Source: Solobacterium sp.
GTDB taxonomy: Bacteria > Bacillota_I > Bacilli_A > Erysipelotrichales > Erysipelotrichaceae
DNA: 42,881 nt
Assembly (NCBI GenBank): GCA_024698805.1
Contig: JAILQT010000090.1
Location: 1-42,881 of the forward strand
Direction: 5' to 3'
Positions 23,013-30,073 of this stretch are shown here, piece after piece. How positions within the stretch are numbered: the first letter of the stretch is position 1; each line of letters begins with the position of its first letter. The notes under the pieces were generated by a model. That model made no database searches. It had not been told where the DNA came from and was given only the letters and a program-made list of their open reading frames with translations. A program made the translations under genes and the position numbers.

Positions 23013-23906
23013 TCAGTCCGCAGAAAAAACAAGATACGCTGCACCGATCAGTCCGCTGTCCTCGTCCAGAACGGATCTCCTCACATTCACATACGGCTTC
23101 AGTTCATCGATGACCCTTTCCCTGACCAGTTCCTGCACTTCCTCTGTGAATCCCGGTGTTTTCATGGCTACGGATCCCCCGAGGATCACGATGCCGGGAT
23201 CGATATACGCGATGACGCCGGCTATGTAATTTGCCAGATACAGCTTCGCTTCGTTCATGATCCGCTTCGCGGCAGGGTCCCCCTGCAGCGCAAGCACATT
23301 GACGTCGCCGGCATGCCGGATCGCCAGCCCGGCTGCACGCGCCCTGCTCTTTATCGCCGTACCGGAACAGAGTGCTTCCAGGCCGCCCGGCAGGATCGAG
23401 CCATGCGAAGGCCCGTTGTTTTCCAGGATCGTATTGAACACTTCGTTTGCGAAGCCGTGCGTACCGCGGAAGATCTTCTTATCGATGACCAGTCCCGCGC
23501 CTGTACCGGTGGAGATCGTCATATACTGCACGATGCGGTGATCCCTGCCCTCGCCCCGGACCGCTTCCGCAAGCGCCGCCAGATTCGCATCGTTCTCAAG
23601 ATATGCAGGCACACCGAAGATCTTTGAAGCCTCCTCTGCGATCGCAAAGTCATGCCATGCCCCGTGCAGGTTCGGCGGCGTCAGCACTTTCCCTTCGATC
23701 AGGTCCAGGGGACCGGGACAGGATATTCCTGCGCCGCAGATCTCTTTTTCGAAAGAACGGAATACATCGCGGATCTCTGCCAGTGTATGATACGGATCGT
23801 ATATGTCCGTCGGGAACTCCGCCTTTTTTTCAACGGTCAGGTCCTCCCGGACCAGGGCTGCCCTTGTCGTAGTGCCGCCGATATCGGCTGCTGCTGCATA
23901 TCTCAT
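23013..23906 (-). CDS. ROK-family protein, sugar kinase-like
   Basis: A 297-residue ROK protein without a helix-turn-helix, so a kinase rather than a repressor. The ATP site DIGGTTTRAAL, substrate motif NDANLAALAE with likely catalytic Asp, and phosphate motif STGTGAGLVI are present. The zinc motif normal for ROK proteins (GHxxxxxxxxxCxCGxxGCxE) is missing: the segment reads GFANEVFNTILENNGPSHGS...GLEALCSG, keeping only one Cys. Some ROK kinases lack this motif. The ribosome binding site is AGAGGTGA. It is monocistronic. The substrate is unknown; glucose, fructose, N-acetylglucosamine or N-acetylmannosamine are typical. Confidence 0.85.
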   Translation of the reverse strand: MRYAAAADIGGTTTRAALVREDLTVEKKAEFPTDIYDPYHTLAEIRDVFRSFEKEICGAGISCPGPLDLIEGKVLTPPNLHGAWHDFAIAEEASKIFGVPAYLENDANLAALAEAVRGEGRDHRIVQYMTISTGTGAGLVIDKKIFRGTHGFANEVFNTILENNGPSHGSILPGGLEALCSGTAIKSRARAAGLAIRHAGDVNVLALQGDPAAKRIMNEAKLYLANYIAGVIAYIDPGIVILGGSVAMKTPGFTEEVQELVRERVIDELKPYVNVRRSVLDEDSGLIGAAYLVFSAD

Positions 23907-24016
23907 AAGTCACCTCTTCTGCCTTAATTGTACATGACAGGGGTCGTTCCATGCATATTTTTCAGGATCCCGGGCTTCTGCGTTGATCGGGACAATAAAT
24001 CAGCAGGAGGATAAGG

Positions 24017-24133
24017 ATGATAAAAATATAACCATATGAAGTGCTGGCTTTTGCGGACGGCTTCATGTTCATGAAAGCCATGTCCGATGCACAGAAAAAG
24101 GAATATGCTTTATGCATATCCCCTTCCCTGTGA
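24017..24133 (+). pseudogene. Small ORF interrupted by an early stop
   Basis: AGGAGGATAAGG precedes an ATG at 24017. The fifth codon is TAA (24029-24031), and the same frame is then open for 33 codons to TGA at 24131, encoding a helix-like peptide (PYEVLAFADGFMFM, then KAMSDAQKKEYAL). The strong ribosome binding site and sensible peptide suggest a small gene inactivated by one nonsense codon, or the tail of a lost gene. The sequence matches no family I know. Internal ATG codons at 24065 or 24071 could give a shorter peptide, but lack good sites. Confidence 0.4.
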
Positions 24134-24147
24134 CTGTTTATGGGAAA

Positions 24148-25293
24148 TCATCCGCTGACGACATCCCTAAGACGGACATCCGGTATGACCGCACGTACTG
24201 CTTCCTTCAGCCGGATCATCTCCTGGTCATTGTAGGAAGAGAAGCCGTTCTGGATCAGATTGCCTGTGTTTTTGAAGGGCTGCAGGTAATATCTTCTGCA
24301 TCCCCGGATCCATTCGGCGATCTTCAGCAGATCATCCTCTGTATGCAGTTCCCTGACGACAGTCGTACGGAACTCGTAATCGATATCGCTGTTCATCAGC
24401 AGGCTGACCGACTGCCCGATCGTATCCATGGAGAACCTGTCTTCGCTCATGCCGGCTGTCAGTGCGTATTTCTCCCTGCAGTTCTTGATATCCATGGCGA
24501 TGTAATCGACAAGGCCTTCATCGATCAGTTCCTTCATCCTGTCCGGAAACATGCCGCATGTATCGATCTTGACCTTATAGCCCATTTTCCTGATCTCGCT
24601 CAGGAGTCTTCCCGTATCCTTCTGCATCAGGGGCTCGCCGCCGCTGAGGCATACCGCATCGAGCAGCTTCCTTCTCTTTTCCAGATACCGGAGCACCTCA
24701 TCCGGGGACACAAAACTGGTATCTTCGGGGATGAATACGAGGTCCCTGCTGCTGCAGTACGGGCATTTCATACAGCAGCCCGACATATACACCGTACAGC
24801 TGACCGTCTCCGGATAATCCGTCAGGCTCATCTTGTCAAACCTGCCGATGCGCATGCCGGCATAATCCGCATCGGGATCCAGCTTTTCCCTCGTATTGAC
24901 GCAGACCTGCGCCATCAGTTCTTCCAGCTTCTCAAAGTCCATCCCGTCCCGGATCTTCGCCCGGTATGTGTTCCTCATCTCGTAGATATCGCGCATGACG
25001 TCCGCTGCCCTTTCCGCCGTATACAGTCTCTTGATGCGGCGGTCCTTTTCATCCGGCACGGTCTTCACATAGCCCTGGTCGATGAGCCGCTGTATGCTTT
25101 TGGTCGTCGTTCCCTTATCCACCTCGGAGAGCTTCGTGACTTCCTGCATGGATATGCCTTCGTTCTCGTTGATCAGGATCAGGAAGATCAGCTGGCCGGA
25201 GCCGATGTCATAAGGCGCAAGCGCCCTGTCGAAGTATTTCATCGTGTTCCTGTAGAGCACGGACAGATTCAGAATAAAATTGCTGTCAGGCAT
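24148..25293 (-). CDS. MarR-type HTH fused to radical-SAM NrdG-like protein
   Basis: A 381-residue fusion. Residues 1-140 are a MarR-type winged helix (ISMQEVTKLSEVDKGTTTKSIQRLIDQGYV, with the recognition helix near residues 60-75, and the wing DEKDRRIKRLY). Residues 150-381 are a radical-SAM domain like the NrdG2 activase of anaerobic ribonucleotide reductase (TIGR02495): RFDKMSLTDYP, the cluster motif C173-x3-C177-x2-C180, SGGEP at about 217-221, KIDTCG and AMDIKN. The start at 25293 follows AGGAGGGAAAG. No nrdD is in the window. Its promoter contains a 24-bp dyad, suggesting autoregulation. Radical generation on a glycyl radical partner is inferred from the family. Confidence 0.85.
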   Translation of the reverse strand: MPDSNFILNLSVLYRNTMKYFDRALAPYDIGSGQLIFLILINENEGISMQEVTKLSEVDKGTTTKSIQRLIDQGYVKTVPDEKDRRIKRLYTAERAADVMRDIYEMRNTYRAKIRDGMDFEKLEELMAQVCVNTREKLDPDADYAGMRIGRFDKMSLTDYPETVSCTVYMSGCCMKCPYCSSRDLVFIPEDTSFVSPDEVLRYLEKRRKLLDAVCLSGGEPLMQKDTGRLLSEIRKMGYKVKIDTCGMFPDRMKELIDEGLVDYIAMDIKNCREKYALTAGMSEDRFSMDTIGQSVSLLMNSDIDYEFRTTVVRELHTEDDLLKIAEWIRGCRRYYLQPFKNTGNLIQNGFSSYNDQEMIRLKEAVRAVIPDVRLRDVVSG

Positions 25294-25340
25294 CTTTCCC
25301 TCCTGCATCGGTTGGATTTCCTACCAATTTCATCGGAGTT

Positions 25341-25346
25341 ATTATA
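25341..25346 (-). promoter_or_regulatory. -10 of the MarR/radical-SAM gene
   Basis: A perfect TATAAT on the minus strand lies 47 bp upstream of the start codon. It partly overlaps the dyad that begins at 25345. Confidence 0.55.
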
Positions 25347-25368
25347 CAACGGTTTGCGCAGCGTTGTA
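25345..25368. promoter_or_regulatory. 24-bp dyad, probable MarR operator
   Basis: TACAACG (25345-25351) and CGTTGTA (25362-25368) form a perfect 7-bp inverted repeat with a 10-bp spacer. It fills the -35/-10 spacer of the fusion gene and lies 38 bp upstream of the divergent SseB-like gene, so one bound dimer could control both. Confidence 0.7.
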
Positions 25369-25406
25369 CTGTAGGAATACCGAAAGAATTGCGTTATGAT
25401 AATTTC

Positions 25407-25871
25407 ATGGAAAAATATAAGGGAAATCCCGGCAGCCCGGCACAGCGCATCGCCGCACTGCTGGATAAAATGAACAGTCCGGCGCTTACGGAAAAAGGAA
25501 GGCACGCTGCAGCGGCCAGACTGACCGACCAGATGCGGGGAGATGTACGTTTCCTCCTGACAGCTTTTCCGAAAAAGCAGTATGCGGATGAAGATGTGAT
25601 CCGGCCTGACCAGCTGAAAAAGGCACACCGCATATTCGACCAGAACGGGCAGCAGTTCCTGCCGCTGTACGTCTCGGAAGAAGATATCGCATATTTCCGG
25701 AAAGGTCTTGAAAAGGGTGAATGCATCTATCTCTGCGATAAGAAGGATATCCTGGACTTCCTGCTCCTCAACAACGACGTCGCCGCGATCATCAACCCGG
25801 TCAAAAACGGGCTTCTCGTCTATCCGGCGGAGCTGAAGAACCTGATCTGGTCGCAGGAACACCTCCGCTGA
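25407..25871 (+). CDS. SseB-like domain protein
   Basis: A 154-residue soluble protein. The C-terminal part follows the SseB N-terminal domain pattern: QQFLPLYVSEEDIAYF, then ILDFLLLNNDVAAIINPVKNGLLVYPAELKNLIW. The first 50 residues form a helical extension rich in Ala, Arg and Lys. The start is uncertain: neither the ATG at 25407 nor an in-frame TTG at 25389 has a clear ribosome binding site, and a TATGAT at 25394-25399 close to the ATG would even allow a leaderless transcript. It diverges from the MarR/radical-SAM gene. The function of the domain is unknown. Confidence 0.7.
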   Translation: MEKYKGNPGSPAQRIAALLDKMNSPALTEKGRHAAAARLTDQMRGDVRFLLTAFPKKQYADEDVIRPDQLKKAHRIFDQNGQQFLPLYVSEEDIAYFRKGLEKGECIYLCDKKDILDFLLLNNDVAAIINPVKNGLLVYPAELKNLIWSQEHLR

Positions 25872-25873
25872 AA

Positions 25874-25893
25874 AGACCCCGGTCCCCGGGGTC
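25874..25893. terminator. GC-rich hairpin after the SseB-like gene
   Basis: AGACCCCGG-tc-CCGGGGTCT forms a strong stem. It is followed by TTTT only when read on the minus strand, so it can catch transcripts from the GNAT side. Confidence 0.6.
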
Positions 25894-25929
25894 TGCACAG
25901 CTTTTATTCAGATGTGACCTTACTGCCTG

Positions 25930-25956
25930 CAGGGGATATGGCCTCCCCTGTTTTTT
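25930..25956 (+). terminator. Intrinsic terminator of the SseB-like gene
   Basis: CAGGGGA (25930-25936), a 7-nt loop, TCCCCTG (25944-25950) and six T residues. Confidence 0.8.
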
Positions 25957-25960
25957 CTGT

Positions 25961-26422
25961 TTACTCCCGGTGCGGACTGTCCAGTTCTTTGCGGAACAGT
26001 GTTTCGACCGTATTCTTTTTCGTTGTGTATTCCCCTGCCGGGATATACCCGAATTTCTCATACAGGCCTTCATGATCGCTGAAGATATAGGCTTCCCGGA
26101 AGCCGGCAGATGCCAGATACTCTTCCGCGCAGGCGATCATTTTCTGCGAGAGCCTCTGTCCCCTGTATCCTTCTTCAACAAAGACATAGCCGATAAACGG
26201 CGTAAAGGGGACCGTCTCGATGCTGTCTTTCGCGCTGACAGTCAGGAACCCGCAGATCCTGTCTGCATCCTGCAGGATGAATAGGCTTTCCCAGTCTTTG
26301 AAATACCCTTCGCGGATCTTCCGCGCCAGCGACTGACCTGCCCTCCACGGGATCCTCTCCGCATATTGCGCTGCTGTATCCAGGAACGGGTCTTCCGCAC
26401 CGAGCCTCCGTACCGTGATCAC
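25961..26422 (-). CDS. GNAT-family acetyltransferase
   Basis: A 153-residue GNAT protein with the acetyl-CoA binding signature VFVEEGYRGQRLSQKMI (R/QxxGxG/A-like RGQRLS) at about residues 80-97, then the FSDHEGLYEKFGY motif common in N-acetyltransferases. It starts with GTG overlapping the esterase stop by 4 bp (GGGGGACTAAA upstream), so it is coupled to the esterase. It is the last gene of the long leftward block. The substrate is unknown. Confidence 0.85.
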   Translation of the reverse strand: MITVRRLGAEDPFLDTAAQYAERIPWRAGQSLARKIREGYFKDWESLFILQDADRICGFLTVSAKDSIETVPFTPFIGYVFVEEGYRGQRLSQKMIACAEEYLASAGFREAYIFSDHEGLYEKFGYIPAGEYTTKKNTVETLFRKELDSPHRE

Positions 26423-27390
26423 TTTAGTCCCCCGATCAGGCTGTCGAGCTTCCGGATCTCATCCTGCGTATCCTTCTCGATGGATTCCTCCATCATCTCC
26501 GCAGCGCTCAGCGGCTGCGGCCGGAAGAAATGCGTGCATGCGTAACGGTATGCCTTCTTCTCGGCTTCGGCTGCCTTTTTCCTGATCTTCGAACCGACTG
26601 CCAGCATATCGAACGCATGGAAGCCGCCCGGGTATTCTTTCAGGCATACAGGCACGCCTGCTTCATATAATGACCGGAAATACTGCACGGTCTCCGCATA
26701 GAACGGTTCCGCTTCTGCGATCACGGAGAATGCCGGCGGCAGTCCTCTGAAATCCTTCTGTCTGGCCGGTGCGCAGTACGGATGCGGTTCTTCATCCGTT
26801 TTATACAATGCCCACGCTTCGTCATTCTTCTTTGTATCCCATACCGGGGCATGGTTGTCTGCGGATGTCTCCGTATGCCTGTCGTCGATCATCGGATAGA
26901 GCGGCATCTGGAAAGCGATATTGATATCCCCGATATCCCTCGCCATCTGCGTCAGGGCGCATGTCAGTCCGCCGCCTGCGCTCTCGCCGCCGACGAATAT
27001 CTGGTCACTGCGGATACCGAGCCTGTCCGCACGCGAGACCATCCAGGAAAGCGCGATATAGCAGTCCTCGAGCGCTGCGGGATAGGGTTCCTCCCCGCTT
27101 TTCCTGTAATCCGGCAGTACCATGACGGTATTCGTACCTGCCGCGAACCTCTCCGCAAACAGGAAGCACTGTTCCGGGAAACCGGTCGCATATCCGCCCC
27201 CGTGGATCCACAAAAGGCCAGTATTGTTTTCACCGCTGCCGTCTCGTACGACCAGGAGCCGCAGAAAAGACCCGTCCCTGCGGGGGATGAACTCTTCTCT
27301 CGCTGCCGTGTGTACAGACAGCCATTTGTTCCGGATCAGCCCGGACATCATCCTGTCCGTCCTGATCAGGGCTGCGGTCTTATTATCCAT
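26419..27390 (-). CDS. Alpha/beta hydrolase, HSL-type esterase
   Basis: A 323-residue hydrolase of the hormone-sensitive lipase group. It has the oxyanion-hole motif HGGGY (near residue 63), the nucleophile elbow GESAGG, the acid in the AEAEPFY segment region and catalytic His in GGFHAFD. No signal peptide, so cytoplasmic. The start overlaps the patatin gene stop by 8 bp. The pairing with a patatin lipase suggests lipid or ester hydrolysis; the substrate is not shown. Confidence 0.9.
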   Translation of the reverse strand: MDNKTAALIRTDRMMSGLIRNKWLSVHTAAREEFIPRRDGSFLRLLVVRDGSGENNTGLLWIHGGGYATGFPEQCFLFAERFAAGTNTVMVLPDYRKSGEEPYPAALEDCYIALSWMVSRADRLGIRSDQIFVGGESAGGGLTCALTQMARDIGDINIAFQMPLYPMIDDRHTETSADNHAPVWDTKKNDEAWALYKTDEEPHPYCAPARQKDFRGLPPAFSVIAEAEPFYAETVQYFRSLYEAGVPVCLKEYPGGFHAFDMLAVGSKIRKKAAEAEKKAYRYACTHFFRPQPLSAAEMMEESIEKDTQDEIRKLDSLIGGLK

Positions 27391-28231
27391 TCAGGAATTC
27401 TCTCACTTTCCCAAGCATTTCCTCACCGGTCCTGATACCTTCATCATACACCGTTCTGATCACCTGTGTATCATGTTCTATCCTGCCGACCGGAAGTTTT
27501 TCATGCGGCTGGATGATCAGCACGGAGCCTTCCTTTTCTTTTTCTTTGAGATATTCCAGTGTCTCGTTATACCGGATATGCCGGATGCGCAGGTCTTCAA
27601 ATACAGCAGGGTATTTCCTCATGAGGAACTTCATGAGCTCCATCCCCTTCATCGGCGGTTTGACGAAGCCGGGAGGCTGCGTCAGGATCACGACATTCTT
27701 TTCATAGCCGAGATCCTCAAACGCGCGGATGGGGATCGAATCACTGATCCCGCCGTCAAGCAGCTTCATGCCGTCGATCCGGACAGCGCGTGAAACGACC
27801 GGCATCGAAGCGGACGCCTGCATATACGCAAGGTCCCTGTCATCCAGGTTCTCCAGGATCTGGTAGACCGGTTCACCGGTCTCAGCGTTCGTGCATACGA
27901 CCCAGAATTCCATCGGGTTGGACAGATAGGTCTTCGCATCCATGATATCCAGCTTCTTCGGAAGCGTATCATAGCAGAACTTCGCACCGTAGAGATCGCC
28001 TGTCAGAAGGAGCGACCAGATGCTGCAGAGCCTTTTGTCATGCGCATAGTTCGTATTGTAGCGGAGCACCCTTCCCGCCTGTTTCGATTTATAATTGCAG
28101 CCGAATGCAGCGCCGGCGGATACGCCGATGGCACCGTCAAATTCGATCCCGTTCGTCAGCAGCACATCGAGCACGCCTGCCGAGAACAGGCCCCTCATCG
28201 CACCGCCTTCCAATACCATTCCCTTTTTCAT
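27383..28231 (-). CDS. Patatin-like phospholipase (YjjU type)
   Basis: A 282-residue patatin-family hydrolase. It has the oxyanion loop LEGGAMRG (residues 7-14), the nucleophile Ser in GVSAG (about residue 38), and the catalytic Asp in LDGGISDSIP. These are the full Ser-Asp dyad motifs. The start at 28231 follows GGGGGCTGGA and overlaps the dus stop by 4 bp; longer in-frame starts run deep into dus. Cytoplasmic, probably acting on membrane lipids or acyl chains. Confidence 0.92.
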   Translation of the reverse strand: MKKGMVLEGGAMRGLFSAGVLDVLLTNGIEFDGAIGVSAGAAFGCNYKSKQAGRVLRYNTNYAHDKRLCSIWSLLLTGDLYGAKFCYDTLPKKLDIMDAKTYLSNPMEFWVVCTNAETGEPVYQILENLDDRDLAYMQASASMPVVSRAVRIDGMKLLDGGISDSIPIRAFEDLGYEKNVVILTQPPGFVKPPMKGMELMKFLMRKYPAVFEDLRIRHIRYNETLEYLKEKEKEGSVLIIQPHEKLPVGRIEHDTQVIRTVYDEGIRTGEEMLGKVREFLNG

Positions 28232-29205
28232 TCCAGCCCCCTGAGAACTCCTCTGAATTCTTCCGTGATCTCCTGCAGCTCCTGCAGTGAGTCTGCACAT
28301 GCAAGCCTGTTTCTGTACTGGGCCGAGAAAGGCATGCCGATCAGATACCAGCCGGCAATGCCGCGCATCATCATGACGCCTGTCTTCTCGCCTTCGTACG
28401 CGCATAGTTTTTTACTGTAATCCAGACACAGGTCCAGCCTTTCCTCAAAGGAAGGCGGCTCATATGCCTCATCCGCAAAGGCAGCCCTGATCTCCTGCAG
28501 GAGGAACGGTCTTCCGAGCAGCCCCCTGCCGATCATGACGCCGTCGCAGCCGGTCTCTTCGATCATCCGCAGGGCATCATCCGCTGTCTTTATATCCCCG
28601 TTGCCGATGACAGGGATCGATACGGCTTCCTTTACCATCCGGATATAGGTATTGTCGCTGCTGCCGGCATACAGCTGGCTGCGTGTCCTGCCGTGGACAG
28701 CGACTGCGGCACAGCCTGCCTTTTCCGCCAGCTGTGCGATCTCTGCACAGTTGATATGGTTTTTGTCCCAGCCTGCGCGGATCTTGACCGTTACGGGCCT
28801 GTCCGTATGATCCGTGACTGCCTTCATGATCCTGTACGCAAGACCGGGATCCTGCATCAGCCTGCAGCCGGAATTGGAACGGATGACTTTTGATACGGGA
28901 CAGCCCATGTTGATATCAATGATATCGCAGGATGTGTTTTCTGTAAGGTATTCTGCCGCTTCCGCCATGGTGACCGGGTCGGAACCGAACAGCTGCAGCG
29001 CCGTCGGATGCTCGCTTTCAAATACGGTGCACATCTCCTTCGTGCGCCTGTTGTTGAAATGCAGGGCCTTGTCGCTGATCATCTCGCTGACGCACAGCCC
29101 TGCCCCGAATTCGCGGCACATATTCCTGTAGACGGGGTTGGAATACCCCGCAAGGGGTGCTGCGACGATATTGTTCTCAAGAGAGACTCTGCCGATCTTC
29201 AGCAC
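28228..29205 (-). CDS. dus: tRNA dihydrouridine synthase
   Basis: A 325-residue FMN enzyme that reduces uridine in the tRNA D-loop. The DusB-type signatures are VAAPLAGYSNPVYR, DINMGCPVSKVIRSNSGC with the catalytic Cys in NSGCRLM, VKIRAGW, HGRTRSQLY and GNGDIKT. Its start overlaps the hslO end by 29 bp. Dus next to hslO is common in Bacillota, so this part of the block is ancestral. Confidence 0.95.
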   Translation of the reverse strand: MLKIGRVSLENNIVAAPLAGYSNPVYRNMCREFGAGLCVSEMISDKALHFNNRRTKEMCTVFESEHPTALQLFGSDPVTMAEAAEYLTENTSCDIIDINMGCPVSKVIRSNSGCRLMQDPGLAYRIMKAVTDHTDRPVTVKIRAGWDKNHINCAEIAQLAEKAGCAAVAVHGRTRSQLYAGSSDNTYIRMVKEAVSIPVIGNGDIKTADDALRMIEETGCDGVMIGRGLLGRPFLLQEIRAAFADEAYEPPSFEERLDLCLDYSKKLCAYEGEKTGVMMMRGIAGWYLIGMPFSAQYRNRLACADSLQELQEITEEFRGVLRGLE

Positions 29206-30073
29206 GTTTGTTCTCCAGTATTTCTTTCAGATCTTCCGTATTGAAAAAATATGTGTTCCCGCAGAACTGGCATGTGATCTCCGCGCCTTTGCCGTCTTCG
29301 ATCATCTCTTCGAGATCCGCGTCCTGCAGCACGCTGAGCGCTTTGCGGTAGTGTTCCCTGGAACATCCGCAGTGCCACCGGACATCCCTGCTTCCGAGGA
29401 TCTCGGCATCGGGGAAATACATCCGGATGATCTCTTCCGGTGAATAACCTTCCGAGATCAGGTCTGTCGCCGGCCTCAGGGACGCCACAGCCTTTTCGCA
29501 GAGGGTGACGGCTTCTTCCGATGCGTTCGGCATCAGCTGGATGATCAGTCCGCCGGCAGCGATCACGCTCCCGTCAGGATCGACGAGGACACCGACGCTG
29601 ACTGCGGAGGGCGTCTGTTCGGAGACTGTGAAATAGTAGGTGAAATCCTCACCGATCTCACCGCTCTGCAGCTTTACGACGCCGGAGAACGTATCTTTCA
29701 GTCCCATATCGCGGATCACGGTCAGCGTCCCGTCCGTACCGACGGTCCTCGCCACATCAAGATGGCCGTCTTCACGCGCGTAATAGACTGACGGGTCGGA
29801 TATGAAGCCGCGCACATCGCCGTTCCCCTTTGCCTGGACAAGGATCGTTCCCGCCGGTCCGTGGCCGTTGATCACAGCGACGATCTTTTCGTCTTCATTT
29901 TTCAGATCGCTTGCCATGATCGCGGCGGCTGTCATCGTCCTGCCGAGCGCAGCGGCGGAAGACGGCATGCAGTGATGCGCGATGCGTGCCTGTTCGACCG
30001 TCCCTGTCATTCTTGCGGCATGGATCCTGATCTCTTTGGAAAAAGCCTGTGCGATTACGATCTCATCCTTCAT
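29177..30073 (-). CDS. hslO: Redox-regulated chaperone Hsp33
   Basis: A 298-residue Hsp33. The N-terminal domain contains HHCMPSSAAALGRTMTA and NGHGPAGTILVQA, and the C-terminal redox switch has the four zinc-binding cysteines in the pattern HCGC...CQFC. Upon oxidation it unfolds and holds damaged proteins. The start at 30073 follows GGAGGCTGAA and overlaps the GH2 stop by 4 bp (ATGA). In many relatives it lies close to ftsH; here three genes intervene. Confidence 0.95.
   Translation of the reverse strand: MKDEIVIAQAFSKEIRIHAARMTGTVEQARIAHHCMPSSAAALGRTMTAAAIMASDLKNEDEKIVAVINGHGPAGTILVQAKGNGDVRGFISDPSVYYAREDGHLDVARTVGTDGTLTVIRDMGLKDTFSGVVKLQSGEIGEDFTYYFTVSEQTPSAVSVGVLVDPDGSVIAAGGLIIQLMPNASEEAVTLCEKAVASLRPATDLISEGYSPEEIIRMYFPDAEILGSRDVRWHCGCSREHYRKALSVLQDADLEEMIEDGKGAEITCQFCGNTYFFNTEDLKEILENKRAEDRQSLS

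Noticed and set aside
24112-25374. 420-codon ORF antisense to the MarR/radical-SAM gene
   Set aside because: It has no recognisable domain and would run across the promoter dyad; the minus-strand gene has intact motifs and a good ribosome binding site.
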